Shown: positions 24,038 to 32,660 of the stretch, one piece after another | Layout: each line of letters begins with the position of its first letter | Numbering within the stretch: the stretch's first letter is position 1 | From: Proteiniclasticum aestuarii | Lineage (GTDB): Bacteria > Bacillota > Clostridia > Clostridiales > Clostridiaceae | Assembly (NCBI RefSeq): GCF_017368455.1 | Contig: NZ_JAFNJU010000002.1 | Coordinates: 124,001-188,000, forward strand | Direction of reading: 5' to 3' | DNA: 64,000 nucleotides | Notes under the pieces: generated by a model | Databases searched by the model: none | Told to the model about the DNA's origin: nothing | What the model saw: only the letters and a program-made list of their open reading frames with translations | Made by a program: the position numbers and the translations under genes

Positions 24038-25561
24038 TTATTTCTTCAGACAGGTCCACATGGATTTCCCCTGGCGCTTGGACTGATACATGGCCTGGTC
24101 CGCTCTTTTTACGGTATCCATATACCCCGTATCTTCTGCACTGAATCTGGTGGTTCCGATGGAAATGGTGGCACCGATGGTCACCGCGTCTGTATCGATG
24201 GAAATCTCTCGAATCTTCTCCTGAATCTTCCGGACTCTGGATGCGATCCCCTCTTCCGTCGTCTCATGAATCAGGCAGATGAATTCATCCCCACCCCATC
24301 TTATGATGGAGTCATGAGGATCCAGTGCAGCCTTGACCTTAGCCGTCACCGCCACGAGAACTCGATCTCCGATTTCATGACCCAGTTCATCATTGACACG
24401 CTTGAAGTTATCGATGTCAAACATCAGCACCACCGGCGTCGTGCCGCTGATCTGGTATTTATCGAAGTAGATGGACATCATCTTTTCACCAGAACGGCGG
24501 CTGCCGACTCCGGTGAGAAGATCCAGATTCAGCTCGCTTTCGAGCTTTTCCATGGATTTCCTGAAATAGCGCTCATTGACCACATAGAGCACCAGAAATC
24601 CCATGGCGATGGCCAGAATGGAATAGAGGAGAAACATCAGGATATTACCCGACAGGCTCGCATCACTCTGGGCAGTGACAGAATCCACAATGGATTTCAC
24701 ATCATCCAGGTGAACCCCCATGGCAACAATCCAGTCATAGGGTTCATAGAGCTTGGCATAGGTGATCTTCTCAGAAATGATGTCCGAATTCAGTTTCTTG
24801 AAGTGATAGGTGAAGAAAATCTCCCCGGAAGACCGGATTCCTTCCAGTTCCATGAGATAGGGCAAATTCCCCTCCGCATCCTGTGTATCGGTGGACAGAA
24901 AGTCTCCTTCCGTATCCTTGAGATTGGGATGGATTCTTCGGATGGCATAATTCTCACCACCTTCGTAATGAAGCACCTCATTCACCCACATGTAGGAATC
25001 ATTGGAGAATTCCTGCTGATGAATCACTTCCCGGATTTCCTCCTTCACCACATGATCGATGTAATCCTCATGGACACCGAATATGCCGACGAGGTTCCCG
25101 TGCTCCACCCTCTCAGACGCGGCAAGACAGGACCCGATCTTATCCAGTACGGGACCCTCCTCTGTCTCTTCTGGCAGATTCTCATAGAGGATCTCTCCTG
25201 TATCCTTTCTATAGAGAACGGAAGCCCATGACCCCGCATCATTCTCTTCCTCAAATCTTCTGATGTAGAAAGACGTGAATTCTTCCTCAGTCAAGTCCTT
25301 CTCATCCTGAAATCTGCGCAGTCTCTGCTCCGTACTCAGCTGATACATCTTGGTTTTGGCTATCTTCAGAGTCTCCAGTTCCAGAATCAGATTGTTCACG
25401 GTATCCTTCAGGTAATCCTTCTTCAGCTGGATGGCCATCTCTCCGATCTGTTTTGTATAGATTTCCTTGTTTTTCTCATGGGAAGCATTATTTATGAAAA
25501 TCATGGCCAGTATCATCAGCCCTGATATCATGAGTGCGATTAGGCGATATCTGTTTCTCAA
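24038..25561 (-). CDS. Membrane diguanylate cyclase with extracytoplasmic sensor (dCache-like)-GGDEF
   Basis: A 507-residue c-di-GMP synthase. A helix near residues 8-25 and a second near 310-330 flank an extracytoplasmic sensor region of about 280 residues with PYDWIVAMGVHLDD, typical of Cache domains. The C-terminal GGDEF domain has an intact RWGGDEF active site and the substrate segment FDIDNFKRVNDELGHEIGD. The inhibitory I-site RxxD five residues upstream is replaced by DPHD, so product inhibition is probably lost. The start is TTG with GAGGGG 11 bases upstream. A structured RNA with its own promoter and terminator lies 138 bp upstream; a second -10 (TATAAT) lies between them. Confidence 0.9.
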   Translation of the reverse strand: MRNRYRLIALMISGLMILAMIFINNASHEKNKEIYTKQIGEMAIQLKKDYLKDTVNNLILELETLKIAKTKMYQLSTEQRLRRFQDEKDLTEEEFTSFYIRRFEEENDAGSWASVLYRKDTGEILYENLPEETEEGPVLDKIGSCLAASERVEHGNLVGIFGVHEDYIDHVVKEEIREVIHQQEFSNDSYMWVNEVLHYEGGENYAIRRIHPNLKDTEGDFLSTDTQDAEGNLPYLMELEGIRSSGEIFFTYHFKKLNSDIISEKITYAKLYEPYDWIVAMGVHLDDVKSIVDSVTAQSDASLSGNILMFLLYSILAIAMGFLVLYVVNERYFRKSMEKLESELNLDLLTGVGSRRSGEKMMSIYFDKYQISGTTPVVLMFDIDNFKRVNDELGHEIGDRVLVAVTAKVKAALDPHDSIIRWGGDEFICLIHETTEEGIASRVRKIQEKIREISIDTDAVTIGATISIGTTRFSAEDTGYMDTVKRADQAMYQSKRQGKSMWTCLKK

Positions 25562-25698
25562 TTCCTCTTATTCCCCTCTTGTATTTCTGTATTAGTCTTT
25601 TCTGCGATTTCTCTGAAAACCACACGTATAAGATTCATTATATCATTCTTTCATCTTTTCTCTATCGATGCCTTCCTTCAGGCTATTGAAATCTTTAT

Positions 25699-25854
25699 AA
25701 AAAAAATAAGCGCTTCTGCGCTTATTTTACGGCCTGGCATAGGCCAGGCTCGTAATTTGAGACTACTTTGGCAATGGAGTGACTCACCCAGATCTTCCAA
25801 TCCGGCAAGGAGCCCCATCCCGCTTCATCTCATGGATACCGTTGCCGATATCAT
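25699..25854 (-). ncRNA. Unidentified structured RNA upstream of the diguanylate cyclase gene
   Basis: The predicted transcript is 156 nt. The first hairpin (25835-25852, GATATC/GGTATC) has the loop GGCAAC. That loop is complementary to two downstream TTGCC segments (25804-25808 and 25770-25774), either of which could form a pseudoknot. A second hairpin is CCGGAT/ATCTGG (25788-25805), overlapping the first TTGCC. GCCTGGC/GCCAGGC (25732-25749) follows, then an intrinsic terminator AATAAGCGC/GCGCTTATT (25705-25726) with eight Ts. It could be a riboswitch-like leader ending in termination or a separate sRNA. c-di-GMP-I and -II consensus motifs are absent. Confidence 0.6.
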
Positions 25855-25860
25855 ATATTC

Positions 25861-25889
25861 ATTGTATTAAAATTGGCAAACAAAATCAA
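25861..25889 (-). promoter_or_regulatory. Promoter of the structured RNA
   Basis: TTGATT (25884-25889), 17-bp spacer, TACAAT (25861-25866) on the minus strand. Confidence 0.65.
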
Positions 25890-25978
25890 TAATCCGCAAG
25901 AAAATTAGCATATTATCAATATACTCTTAACACAGAAATTACTTTGATATCCTGTGTATTTCCACAAACGACTAAACT

Positions 25979-26794
25979 TTATCTTCTGTCTTCCATTTTG
26001 ATGATCTTCGTCTTGTGCTCATGATTTCTGATATGCTTTTCGCAATACTCATAGTTTCCCTCACACTTGGAGCAGAACCGAAATTCCATGTTGGGATCGT
26101 CCTTCTCCGTGATGCCGCATACGGTGCACTTGTGAATGGTGCTCACTCTGGTGGTCAGTTTGGCGGATTCGATGTTTCTTCTCATCTGCTGGGTCTTGCT
26201 TTTCCTTCGCCTGTCCTTCATGAATCCAGGACCGAAGAAGATGAAGAAGTTCAGCAGTGATATGAGGATGATGATTCTCACAACCCAACCGGATGTGATG
26301 AACTGGAACAGCACGGTGGCTCCATAGATGTATCCCAGATACTTCACCTTCACCGGAAGAATGAAGTAGATGTTCACAAGACTGTCCGGGAATGTGCTGG
26401 CGTAAGCCAGAAACAGCGTCATATTCAGATACATGGTGGTGGTGTATCCGATGGCGAAGCCCACGAGAATCGTGAAAAACAGTCCCATGAAGTAATAGGT
26501 GTTGAACCTGGTGGTTCCCCAGGCCATCTCCAGTATTCTACCGATGTAGTAGTAGAAGAACAGGCTGATGATCACCAGAAAACTGCCGGAACCCGGTATG
26601 AAGATGAAGGTGATGACCCGCCAGATCTGTCCCTGCAGAATCAGTTCTCTGTTGAAATAGAGCATCTGCGTGAGCAGTCCGTTGGAAGCCATATCCACGA
26701 TGAAAACCAGAAACGATGCCATCATGATATACTTCATTAAATCACGTATGGCGAATCTGGCTACGAATCTATCCAGTTTGTCTAAAAATCTCAT
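25979..26794 (-). CDS. Rhomboid-like (derlin-type) membrane protein with C-terminal zinc ribbon
   Basis: The protein has 271 residues. Six hydrophobic helices fill residues 15-190 and carry the rhomboid-superfamily landmarks GQIWRVITFIFIP and EMAWGTTRFNTYYFMG. The catalytic GxSG serine is not evident, so it is probably a non-proteolytic member. The C-terminal cytoplasmic tail has CTVCG and FCSKCEGNYEYCEKH, a probable zinc-binding ribbon. Such an arrangement suggests recruitment or sorting of membrane proteins rather than cleavage. It is flanked by unrelated genes and seems monocistronic. Confidence 0.65.
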   Translation of the reverse strand: MRFLDKLDRFVARFAIRDLMKYIMMASFLVFIVDMASNGLLTQMLYFNRELILQGQIWRVITFIFIPGSGSFLVIISLFFYYYIGRILEMAWGTTRFNTYYFMGLFFTILVGFAIGYTTTMYLNMTLFLAYASTFPDSLVNIYFILPVKVKYLGYIYGATVLFQFITSGWVVRIIILISLLNFFIFFGPGFMKDRRRKSKTQQMRRNIESAKLTTRVSTIHKCTVCGITEKDDPNMEFRFCSKCEGNYEYCEKHIRNHEHKTKIIKMEDRR

Positions 26795-27009
26795 GTCTTA
26801 CATTCCCTTCCTTTGGCATTTACGCCATTGCTATAGTTTATTGTATATACATTTCTTTAAATTCCTCTTAAGACATAGTCATTTTACCATATTCCAGAGG
26901 TCTACACGAATAATTCACGGCTAAAAATTTAAATGCCATAAAAATTTAAATTCAATGGAATCTGTACTATAATGAAAGAAAGGATTCTAGTAAGAAAGCG
27001 GTGAAGTCT

Positions 27010-27216
27010 ATGAAATCGGTAAAGGTCATTGTGGATATACTCTTTGTGGCCCTGTTTCTTCTGATCACCTTCTTCGGTATCGGTCCGGTGCTTTTTGCTG
27101 ACGGAAGCGACCGCGAGCGGCTGATCACATTCCTGGTGGTGCTTTTCATATACACCATCTGGTTCATTTTACTGACACTGTGGCGCAGAAAAAGCAGAAA
27201 GATGTTCTCGAAATAA
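27010..27216 (+). CDS. Small two-helix membrane protein
   Basis: A 68-residue protein with two hydrophobic segments (about residues 6-28 and 38-58) separated by a charged DGSDRER turn, and a basic tail. ATG 27010 is chosen over GTG 27001 because GGTGA precedes it. TATAAT lies about 45 bp upstream and a terminator follows directly. No family recognised; function unknown. Confidence 0.55.
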   Translation: MKSVKVIVDILFVALFLLITFFGIGPVLFADGSDRERLITFLVVLFIYTIWFILLTLWRRKSRKMFSK

Positions 27217-27228
27217 CGATAGATCATC

Positions 27229-27255
27229 AGGCCAGCTTCTCAGAAGCCGGCCTAT
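27229..27255 (+). terminator. Terminator of the small membrane protein gene
   Basis: AGGCC-GCTTCT / AGAAGC-GGCCT stem with a single mismatch, followed by ATTTC. Confidence 0.6.
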
Positions 27256-27469
27256 TTCAATGAAATTTCATTAAATTAAGGATATCTTCAAAGAATAATC
27301 ATGGTAAAACCATGATTATTAGTCTATAATCTTCTAGAATATGAGGATCCGTAAGGATCTGCCCATGGAATAAAGGGATATTCTCTCATTCCCTGGGTCA
27401 CGCACCTTTAACCCGGCTTTTTCCCATGATATAATGAATGATAGACATGAATTTTTTTGGAGGATAATA

Positions 27470-27979
27470 ATGAAATATATTTGGAAAACAATCTGGTTCA
27501 TCCAGGCATTTCTGGCTAGGCTGATTCCCATGATCCTGTTCTTCATCGTCCACGCGGTGGGCGAGGTCTACACCTACACCTGGGATCCCCTGCGTCTTCT
27601 GGATTTCAAGCAGATACCAGTCCTATTCGACAGCTATCTGTTCCTCTACGGAGCACTGGGACTCATCATCGTGATTCTTTTCTTCATGAATCTTCCCATC
27701 ATCGCAAGAGTCATGACCGTCGGAATCATCGGATCGCAGATTCTCTTCTTCTTTCAGAAATGGGATATTTATATCTATGACCTGACGGATGTGGATCCTT
27801 ACTACGATTTCTACATGAGGATTCTTTTATCCATCATTGCAGGTTTCGTGCTGCAGGTCATGTGGAGAGTCATCAAGTCTTCTACGAGAAAACTCATCTA
27901 CTACGTGACTGTGAAAACCGCAACGAAAAAGAGAGGCGTGAAAAATACAAAGACGCCTGTCAGAAAGTCTCCTAATTAA
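27470..27979 (+). CDS. Membrane protein of unknown function
   Basis: A 169-residue protein with four predicted helices, a short loop rich in Asp and Tyr (YDLTDVDPYYDFY) and a strongly basic tail. ATG 27470 follows GGAGG by 6 bases; TATAAT lies about 40 bp upstream. No family was recognised. It and the preceding small membrane protein are separate transcription units. Confidence 0.65.
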   Translation: MKYIWKTIWFIQAFLARLIPMILFFIVHAVGEVYTYTWDPLRLLDFKQIPVLFDSYLFLYGALGLIIVILFFMNLPIIARVMTVGIIGSQILFFFQKWDIYIYDLTDVDPYYDFYMRILLSIIAGFVLQVMWRVIKSSTRKLIYYVTVKTATKKRGVKNTKTPVRKSPN

Positions 27980-27995
27980 TCAGGCAGGAAATCAG

Positions 27996-28025
27996 AAGCC
28001 CCTATCATGACGATAGAGGCTTTTT
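27996..28025 (+). terminator. Terminator between convergent genes
   Basis: AGCCcCTATC / GATAGaGGCT stem followed by TTTTTC on the plus strand. Confidence 0.7.
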
Positions 28026-28049
28026 CATTTGCGCAGAGATTCCGTAATA

Positions 28050-29417
28050 TCAGGAAGAACCGCTCTTTTCTGCACGCTTTGGAAATGAGGCTGTCATGGT
28101 GGTCCCTTCCCCCAGTCTGCTCGAAGCTTCAAGCGTTCCGCCATGGGTCTCCACGATCCACTTTGCGATGGAAAGACCCAGCCCTGACCCCGCCTTGTTC
28201 TTGGTTCTGGCTTTATCCGCCACATAGAACCGCTCGAAGATCCGTTTCAGGTCTTCCTCCGCAATGCCTTCTCCATCGTCCATGACATGCAGCCTGTAGA
28301 CGTCCCCCGCTTCCTCCGCCTTCAGCGTGATCGTTGCATCGGCTTTCGTGAACTTCACACTGTTCTCGATGAAGATCCGAAGCAGCTGCTTGATCATTCG
28401 CCGATCCTGAAAGACGGTGAAATCATCCGACAGCACCAAAAAGTCGCGGTCCGGTACACTGAGCTCCGAATCCTTGGCTGTCTCCTCCAAGAGGTCCTTC
28501 ACGCTGAAGGTGGTGAGGTCCAGCTTCATCTTTTTGTTCTCCCCCTTGGCGATGAAGAGCAGATTCTCCACCAGCATGCTCATGTTGTCCGTTTCCGCAC
28601 GGATGGCCTGGATGGCCTCCTCCAGAATCTCCGGATCCTCTTTCCCCCATCTCCTGAGCAGATCATTATATCCTTTGATCACAGTCAGTGGGGTTCTCAG
28701 TTCATGGGAGGCATCCGATACAAACTTCGCCTGCTTGGAGTAGGCATCATCCAGTCGATCCAGCAGTCCGTTGAAGGTCTGGGAAAGCTCCTTCAGTTCA
28801 TCCTGGACATCAGGCTCTTCCAGACGGTCATGAATATTCCCGGGACCGATGGCCGCTGCGGACTTCGTCATAGAAAGGATGGGCGTGAAGCTCTGCCTGG
28901 AGATGAAATACCCCACCACATAGCTCACAAATATGCCCAGTACGGAGGCGATGATGAGGGTCACAAGGGTCACGGAGTTCATGAAGGAAAAGACCGACAG
29001 GTCTTTCAGCACCAGGAGCTCCACCACGCCGGAGGGACCTGCCACTCTGCTTCTCGACAAGATGATCTTATCCGTTTCCACCGGTCCCTTCTCAAAATCC
29101 TTCACGAGAATCACATCCCCTTCTCTTTCCTCCAATCGAAACTGTTCCTGAGAAGAGGTGATGCCGCTGCCATCTTCCATAGAAGCAAAGAAGGGAGAAA
29201 CCGCCCCAAGGCTTCTCAGCTTCTCCCCTGTGATGTCCGCTCCGTCCAGAATTTCATCCTCAATGGATGCGAGCAGCGCATCCACTTCATTCCCCGCACT
29301 GAGTCTGTTGTAGAACTGGGTGCTCAGAAAGACGGCCAGATTGATGATCAGAAGAATACTGGTGAAGATGAGGGCATAATTCCAGGTGATCTTTGTTGAT
29401 AGTTTCAGTCTCTTCAT
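28050..29417 (-). CDS. Sensor histidine kinase
   Basis: A 455-residue membrane kinase with two helices (about residues 13-32 and 150-172) bounding an extracytoplasmic region of about 115 residues, then a HAMP linker. The H box is SHELRTPLT. The ATPase core has the N box ENSVKF, G1 DDGEGI, an F box IFERFY and G2 GSGLGLS. It lies 9 bp downstream of its response regulator gene. The architecture is that of OmpR-partner kinases for envelope or drug stress; the signal is not known. Confidence 0.92.
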   Translation of the reverse strand: MKRLKLSTKITWNYALIFTSILLIINLAVFLSTQFYNRLSAGNEVDALLASIEDEILDGADITGEKLRSLGAVSPFFASMEDGSGITSSQEQFRLEEREGDVILVKDFEKGPVETDKIILSRSRVAGPSGVVELLVLKDLSVFSFMNSVTLVTLIIASVLGIFVSYVVGYFISRQSFTPILSMTKSAAAIGPGNIHDRLEEPDVQDELKELSQTFNGLLDRLDDAYSKQAKFVSDASHELRTPLTVIKGYNDLLRRWGKEDPEILEEAIQAIRAETDNMSMLVENLLFIAKGENKKMKLDLTTFSVKDLLEETAKDSELSVPDRDFLVLSDDFTVFQDRRMIKQLLRIFIENSVKFTKADATITLKAEEAGDVYRLHVMDDGEGIAEEDLKRIFERFYVADKARTKNKAGSGLGLSIAKWIVETHGGTLEASSRLGEGTTMTASFPKRAEKSGSS

Positions 29418-29426
29418 TTCTCTCTC

Positions 29427-30098
29427 CTACCTGATGATATATCCCGCACCTCTGACGGTATGAATGAGCTTCTCCTCATACCCGTCATCCAGCTTGCTTC
29501 GAAGGAACCTGATATAGACATCCACCACATTGGTCTCCCCTTCGAAATCAAATCCCCACACGTTGTTCAGGATCTTCTCCCTAGTGAGTACAATCCCCTG
29601 GTTTTCCAGGAGGTAGGCGAGAAGATCAAACTCTTTCTTCGTCAGCTCCTTCTTGACGCCATCCCGATGGACCTCATAGGTGTCTCTGCTCAGCGTCAGC
29701 CCTTTGAACTGGAGAAGCCTTGCTTCTTCCGGTTTCTTTTCGCTCTTTCTAAAGAGCGCACGAAGCCGGGCGAGAAGTTCTTCCATCTCGAAGGGCTTGG
29801 TCATGTATTCGTCCGCGCCGATGTCAAAGCCCTTCACCTTGTCCTCCAGCCCGTCTCTTGCGGTAAGCATGATGATTGGTATGTCCGTAAAGGTTCGCGC
29901 GCGCTTGGTGACCTCGATGCCATCCACGATGGGAATCATCAGATCCAGAAGCATCACATCATAATCTTTGTTCATAAGATTCATCAGGGCCGTCTGACCA
30001 TCGGATACAATGTCCACATTATACCCTTCATGGGTCAGTTCCAGTTCCATGAACCTTGCAAGTCTTCTCTCATCTTCCACAATGAGTATGTTCCTCAT
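29427..30098 (-). CDS. OmpR-family response regulator
   Basis: A 223-residue regulator with receiver domain (acidic pocket VEDERR; phospho-acceptor Asp in VMLLDLMIP; conserved Lys in TKPFEMEEL) and a winged-helix DNA-binding domain ending VRGAGYIIR. ATG 30098 has AGGTGG 5 bases upstream; an in-frame GTG 3 codons earlier is less likely. It is the first gene of the two-component operon. Confidence 0.93.
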   Translation of the reverse strand: MRNILIVEDERRLARFMELELTHEGYNVDIVSDGQTALMNLMNKDYDVMLLDLMIPIVDGIEVTKRARTFTDIPIIMLTARDGLEDKVKGFDIGADEYMTKPFEMEELLARLRALFRKSEKKPEEARLLQFKGLTLSRDTYEVHRDGVKKELTKKEFDLLAYLLENQGIVLTREKILNNVWGFDFEGETNVVDVYIRFLRSKLDDGYEEKLIHTVRGAGYIIR

Positions 30099-30148
30099 TC
30101 TCTCCACCTCACTTAGTTTCAGTCTCTTCCAGGAACCAGGATCTCTTC

Positions 30149-30613
30149 TTACTTTTCCCCATCTTCAAAAAGACTCAGGTACTCCTCATATCCTTCTTCC
30201 TTCAGCTTCTCTTTGGGAATGAAATGCATGGCCGCGGAATTGATGCAGTAGCGCAGTCCACCCTTCTCACTGGGTCCATCTGTGAACACATGGCCCAGAT
30301 GGGAATCCGAGGATTTGGAGCGCACTTCGATCCGATGCATGCCGAACTCGAAATCCGCTTTCTCCTGAATGATCCGTTTCTCTATGGGCTTTGTGAAGCT
30401 TGGCCATCCGCAGCCCGCATCGTACTTGTCCAGGCTTGAGAAAAGTGGCTCTCCCGTATACAGGTCCACATAGATGCCCTCTTCGAAGTTCTGGTCGTAT
30501 TCATTTCTGTAGGGCATTTCCGTCGCATTCTCTTTGGTCACTTTTTTCTGAAGGTCCGAAAGCTCCTTCATGATTTCACTTTCGTCCCGGGTAATATACT
30601 CCCTTCTTTTCAC
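30149..30613 (-). CDS. msrB: Peptide methionine (R)-S-oxide reductase
   Basis: A 154-residue MsrB that reduces methionine-R-sulfoxide in proteins. The catalytic Cys is in [11 protein letters not shown], and GCGWPSF and DSHLGHVF are conserved. The first zinc CxxC is replaced (YVDLYTG), so this is the zinc-free form usual in Bacillota. The start is GTG at 30613 with GGGAG about 12 bases upstream, inside the end of the upstream gene, so translation is probably coupled. Confidence 0.92.
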   Translation of the reverse strand: MKRREYITRDESEIMKELSDLQKKVTKENATEMPYRNEYDQNFEEGIYVDLYTGEPLFSSLDKYDAGCGWPSFTKPIEKRIIQEKADFEFGMHRIEVRSKSSDSHLGHVFTDGPSEKGGLRYCINSAAMHFIPKEKLKEEGYEEYLSLFEDGEK

Positions 30614-30941
30614 GTTTTTTTACAACTCCCATCAGCTCAAGAATGAGCCTCATATTTTTATCGTTTTTTCCCCAGTCGTGAACCGTCTTTTCCACCTTGG
30701 AACGGGATGCCATGGAAATCTTCGTTCCGTTATCTTCTGTCTTCTGCAGATCTATGGACAGGTATTCTCCGTTGGAGAGTATACTTCTTTTGAAGAAGAT
30801 CCGGAACGTTCCGGTTTCCTCCAGAAGCTCCCTTTCCTCCATGATGGTTTCCGTCTTCTTTCTGAACTCATTTTCAATGAGTCCAAACACTTCTCCGATT
30901 TCCTTGTCCACTATAATCTCTTTTTCCCTGCTTACCGCCAT
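30576..30941 (-). CDS. Conserved hypothetical protein
   Basis: A 121-residue cytosolic protein beginning [23 protein letters not shown] and alternating strands and helices; the start pattern resembles small SRPBCC or YjbR-like folds but I do not recognise a family. ATG 30941 has GGAGGAA 3 bases upstream. It overlaps msrB by 38 bp and is probably cotranscribed with it. Confidence 0.6.
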   Translation of the reverse strand: MAVSREKEIIVDKEIGEVFGLIENEFRKKTETIMEERELLEETGTFRIFFKRSILSNGEYLSIDLQKTEDNGTKISMASRSKVEKTVHDWGKNDKNMRLILELMGVVKKREKKGVYYPGRK

Positions 30942-31011
30942 AACTTCCTCCATCATAAATATAATCAACGCTTGCGAACCGTTTTCATTACGCTACTCTT
31001 ATTTTACCACA

Positions 31012-31656
31012 CTATAGGTATTTACTGCATTCTCTCACGCTGAGAGAAGATAGCCTGTGCGCCACGAGAAATTCTCTCACAAACTCCGGCCTGGTTTTGG
31101 AATATTCTCTTAGCGCCCACCCTATGGCCTTGTCCACAAAGAATTCCCGGGTATCCGCATTGTGCACAATGGCTTCCGTGAGAAGGGCCTCGTCCGTCTG
31201 CTTCTTGTATTTAAGCTGGAAAAGAATCGAAATTCTTTTCAGCCAGATGTTCTCCTCATAAATGAGGCCTTGCAGGGTCCTTTTCACCCTTTCATCCTGA
31301 AGGGCCATGGGTCCCAGCACCGATGGCGCAATGCCGTCGATGGTGTCCCACCAGGGCTCCGTCAGAGCCAGGGCAAGAATCCTCTTTGTATCCTCATGCC
31401 CCAGCTCCTTCACATACTTTGTCATGAGATGGATGGCGCAGTACTTGAACTCTCTTTCCCTCTCCCCATAGAGCTTCTCCGCATCCTCCAGCTGAAAGGT
31501 CTCATAGGTTTTCAGAAATTCCTTCATGACATCCTTTCTTTCCGGGGTCTTGACTCCCAGGAAGGAAAACTGGTTGCGCATGTATTTCTCCATCGGAAGT
31601 CGATTCTTTTCAGTGCCGATCTCTTTAAGTCTTTCTTTCAGTTCTTCCAAAGTCAT
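31012..31656 (-). CDS. DNA alkylation repair protein (AlkD-like)
   Basis: A 214-residue all-helical HEAT-repeat-like DNA glycosylase. AlkD features are FLGVKTPERK, FKYCAIHLMTKY, WWDTIDGIAPSVLG (aromatic and Asp residues that cradle the lesion) and FFVDKAIGWALREYSK. The family excises 3- and 7-alkylpurines without base flipping. It starts 15 bp after the CPBP gene on the same strand, and an AlkA-type glycosylase is encoded divergently about 1 kb away. Confidence 0.88.
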   Translation of the reverse strand: MTLEELKERLKEIGTEKNRLPMEKYMRNQFSFLGVKTPERKDVMKEFLKTYETFQLEDAEKLYGEREREFKYCAIHLMTKYVKELGHEDTKRILALALTEPWWDTIDGIAPSVLGPMALQDERVKRTLQGLIYEENIWLKRISILFQLKYKKQTDEALLTEAIVHNADTREFFVDKAIGWALREYSKTRPEFVREFLVAHRLSSLSVRECSKYL

Positions 31657-31671
31657 GACTGCTTACCTCCT

Positions 31672-32394
31672 CTAGGTGAGAAATGGAAGGTTTATGATAC
31701 CGAACATCTGCAGCCCGATGGTGTTGATGGCGAAATTGGCAAACATATGCACCATGTAGCTGTTCCAGATGTTCTCGTTCTTCTCATTGATGAAATTGAA
31801 GAACATGCCACTGGCGAAAAGTCCCACGAGCCCCAGCACCGTCAGAAGTGGACTGACCCATCCGTCGATGATGGAGAAATGGTAGATGGAAAACGCCAGG
31901 GAGCTGATGCCATAGGCCGTAAGTCTTCCTGTCTTTCTCTTCAGCTTGAGAAAGGCGAAGCCCCTGAAGAAGAACTCCTCCAGAAAGGAGTTGATGAAAG
32001 AGATATAAAGCGCCACCGCAATGAAATTATCCCTGGTGATCATCATATTCTCCGCCATGGAGGCCTCAATGGTGCCCAGATCAATGAAGTCCTTCAGAAG
32101 AACATAAAGAACCAGAAGGCCACCATAGACCAGAAGACCCAGAATCAGGGATTTTTTCAGCCCTCCGGTTCTTTCCTTCTGCCTGAAAATGGAAAACAGG
32201 TCCGTTCTCGGCATGAACCAGACATAGATGAGGGGAACCACAAGAAAAAGAAGGATCTTCACGCCCGCTCTCTCCCAGTAGGTGAAATTCGTCTGCACAT
32301 CGATGAAATAAACCACCAGGCAGCCCAGTCCTATTATGAGCAGATGAATCCACTTGAACCTTCTGCTTATGTCCGCGATAAAAATTTCTCTCAT
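31672..32394 (-). CDS. CPBP-family intramembrane metalloprotease
   Basis: A 240-residue membrane protein with about seven helices. The Abi/CPBP motifs are present: EEFFFRG (Glu-Glu pair and Arg), a His in FSIYHFSII and the late N/H in FNFINEKNENIWNSYMVHMFANF. Members process prenylated or bacteriocin-like peptides or act in immunity, but most are uncharacterised. It is upstream of alkD in the same operon. Confidence 0.85.
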   Translation of the reverse strand: MREIFIADISRRFKWIHLLIIGLGCLVVYFIDVQTNFTYWERAGVKILLFLVVPLIYVWFMPRTDLFSIFRQKERTGGLKKSLILGLLVYGGLLVLYVLLKDFIDLGTIEASMAENMMITRDNFIAVALYISFINSFLEEFFFRGFAFLKLKRKTGRLTAYGISSLAFSIYHFSIIDGWVSPLLTVLGLVGLFASGMFFNFINEKNENIWNSYMVHMFANFAINTIGLQMFGIINLPFLT

Positions 32395-32660
32395 AGTCTC
32401 CTCCAGATGCTTCTCTTACCTTCAGCAATACTTCTCTATATTCTTTATTCCTTGCAGGCTGCTCAAACCCTTTAATTCCAGGCTATATTTATATGAGATT
32501 TTTATATATGCTTCTTTCATTCAGTAGATTTTCCTTTCCATACCCACACCCCTACCCTCTGCAGATCCATCCGCCTTTTCTATTCCACGGTTTTTCTTTT
32601 CCCGCTGTAAAAAACGCTTTATAATGAAATCAGAAGTAACCAGAGAGAAAGGAGTCCATT

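Noticed and set aside
25699-25854. c-di-GMP riboswitch before the diguanylate cyclase
   Set aside because: The conserved GEMM-I and class II core sequences are absent.
28287-29399. Open frame of 370 codons on the plus strand
   Set aside because: Antisense to the histidine kinase gene, whose motifs are all intact; no recognisable domain.
31162-32475. Long open frame on the plus strand (437 codons)
   Set aside because: It is antisense to alkD and the CPBP protease gene, has no ribosome site or family motif, and its composition is that of a codon-bias shadow.
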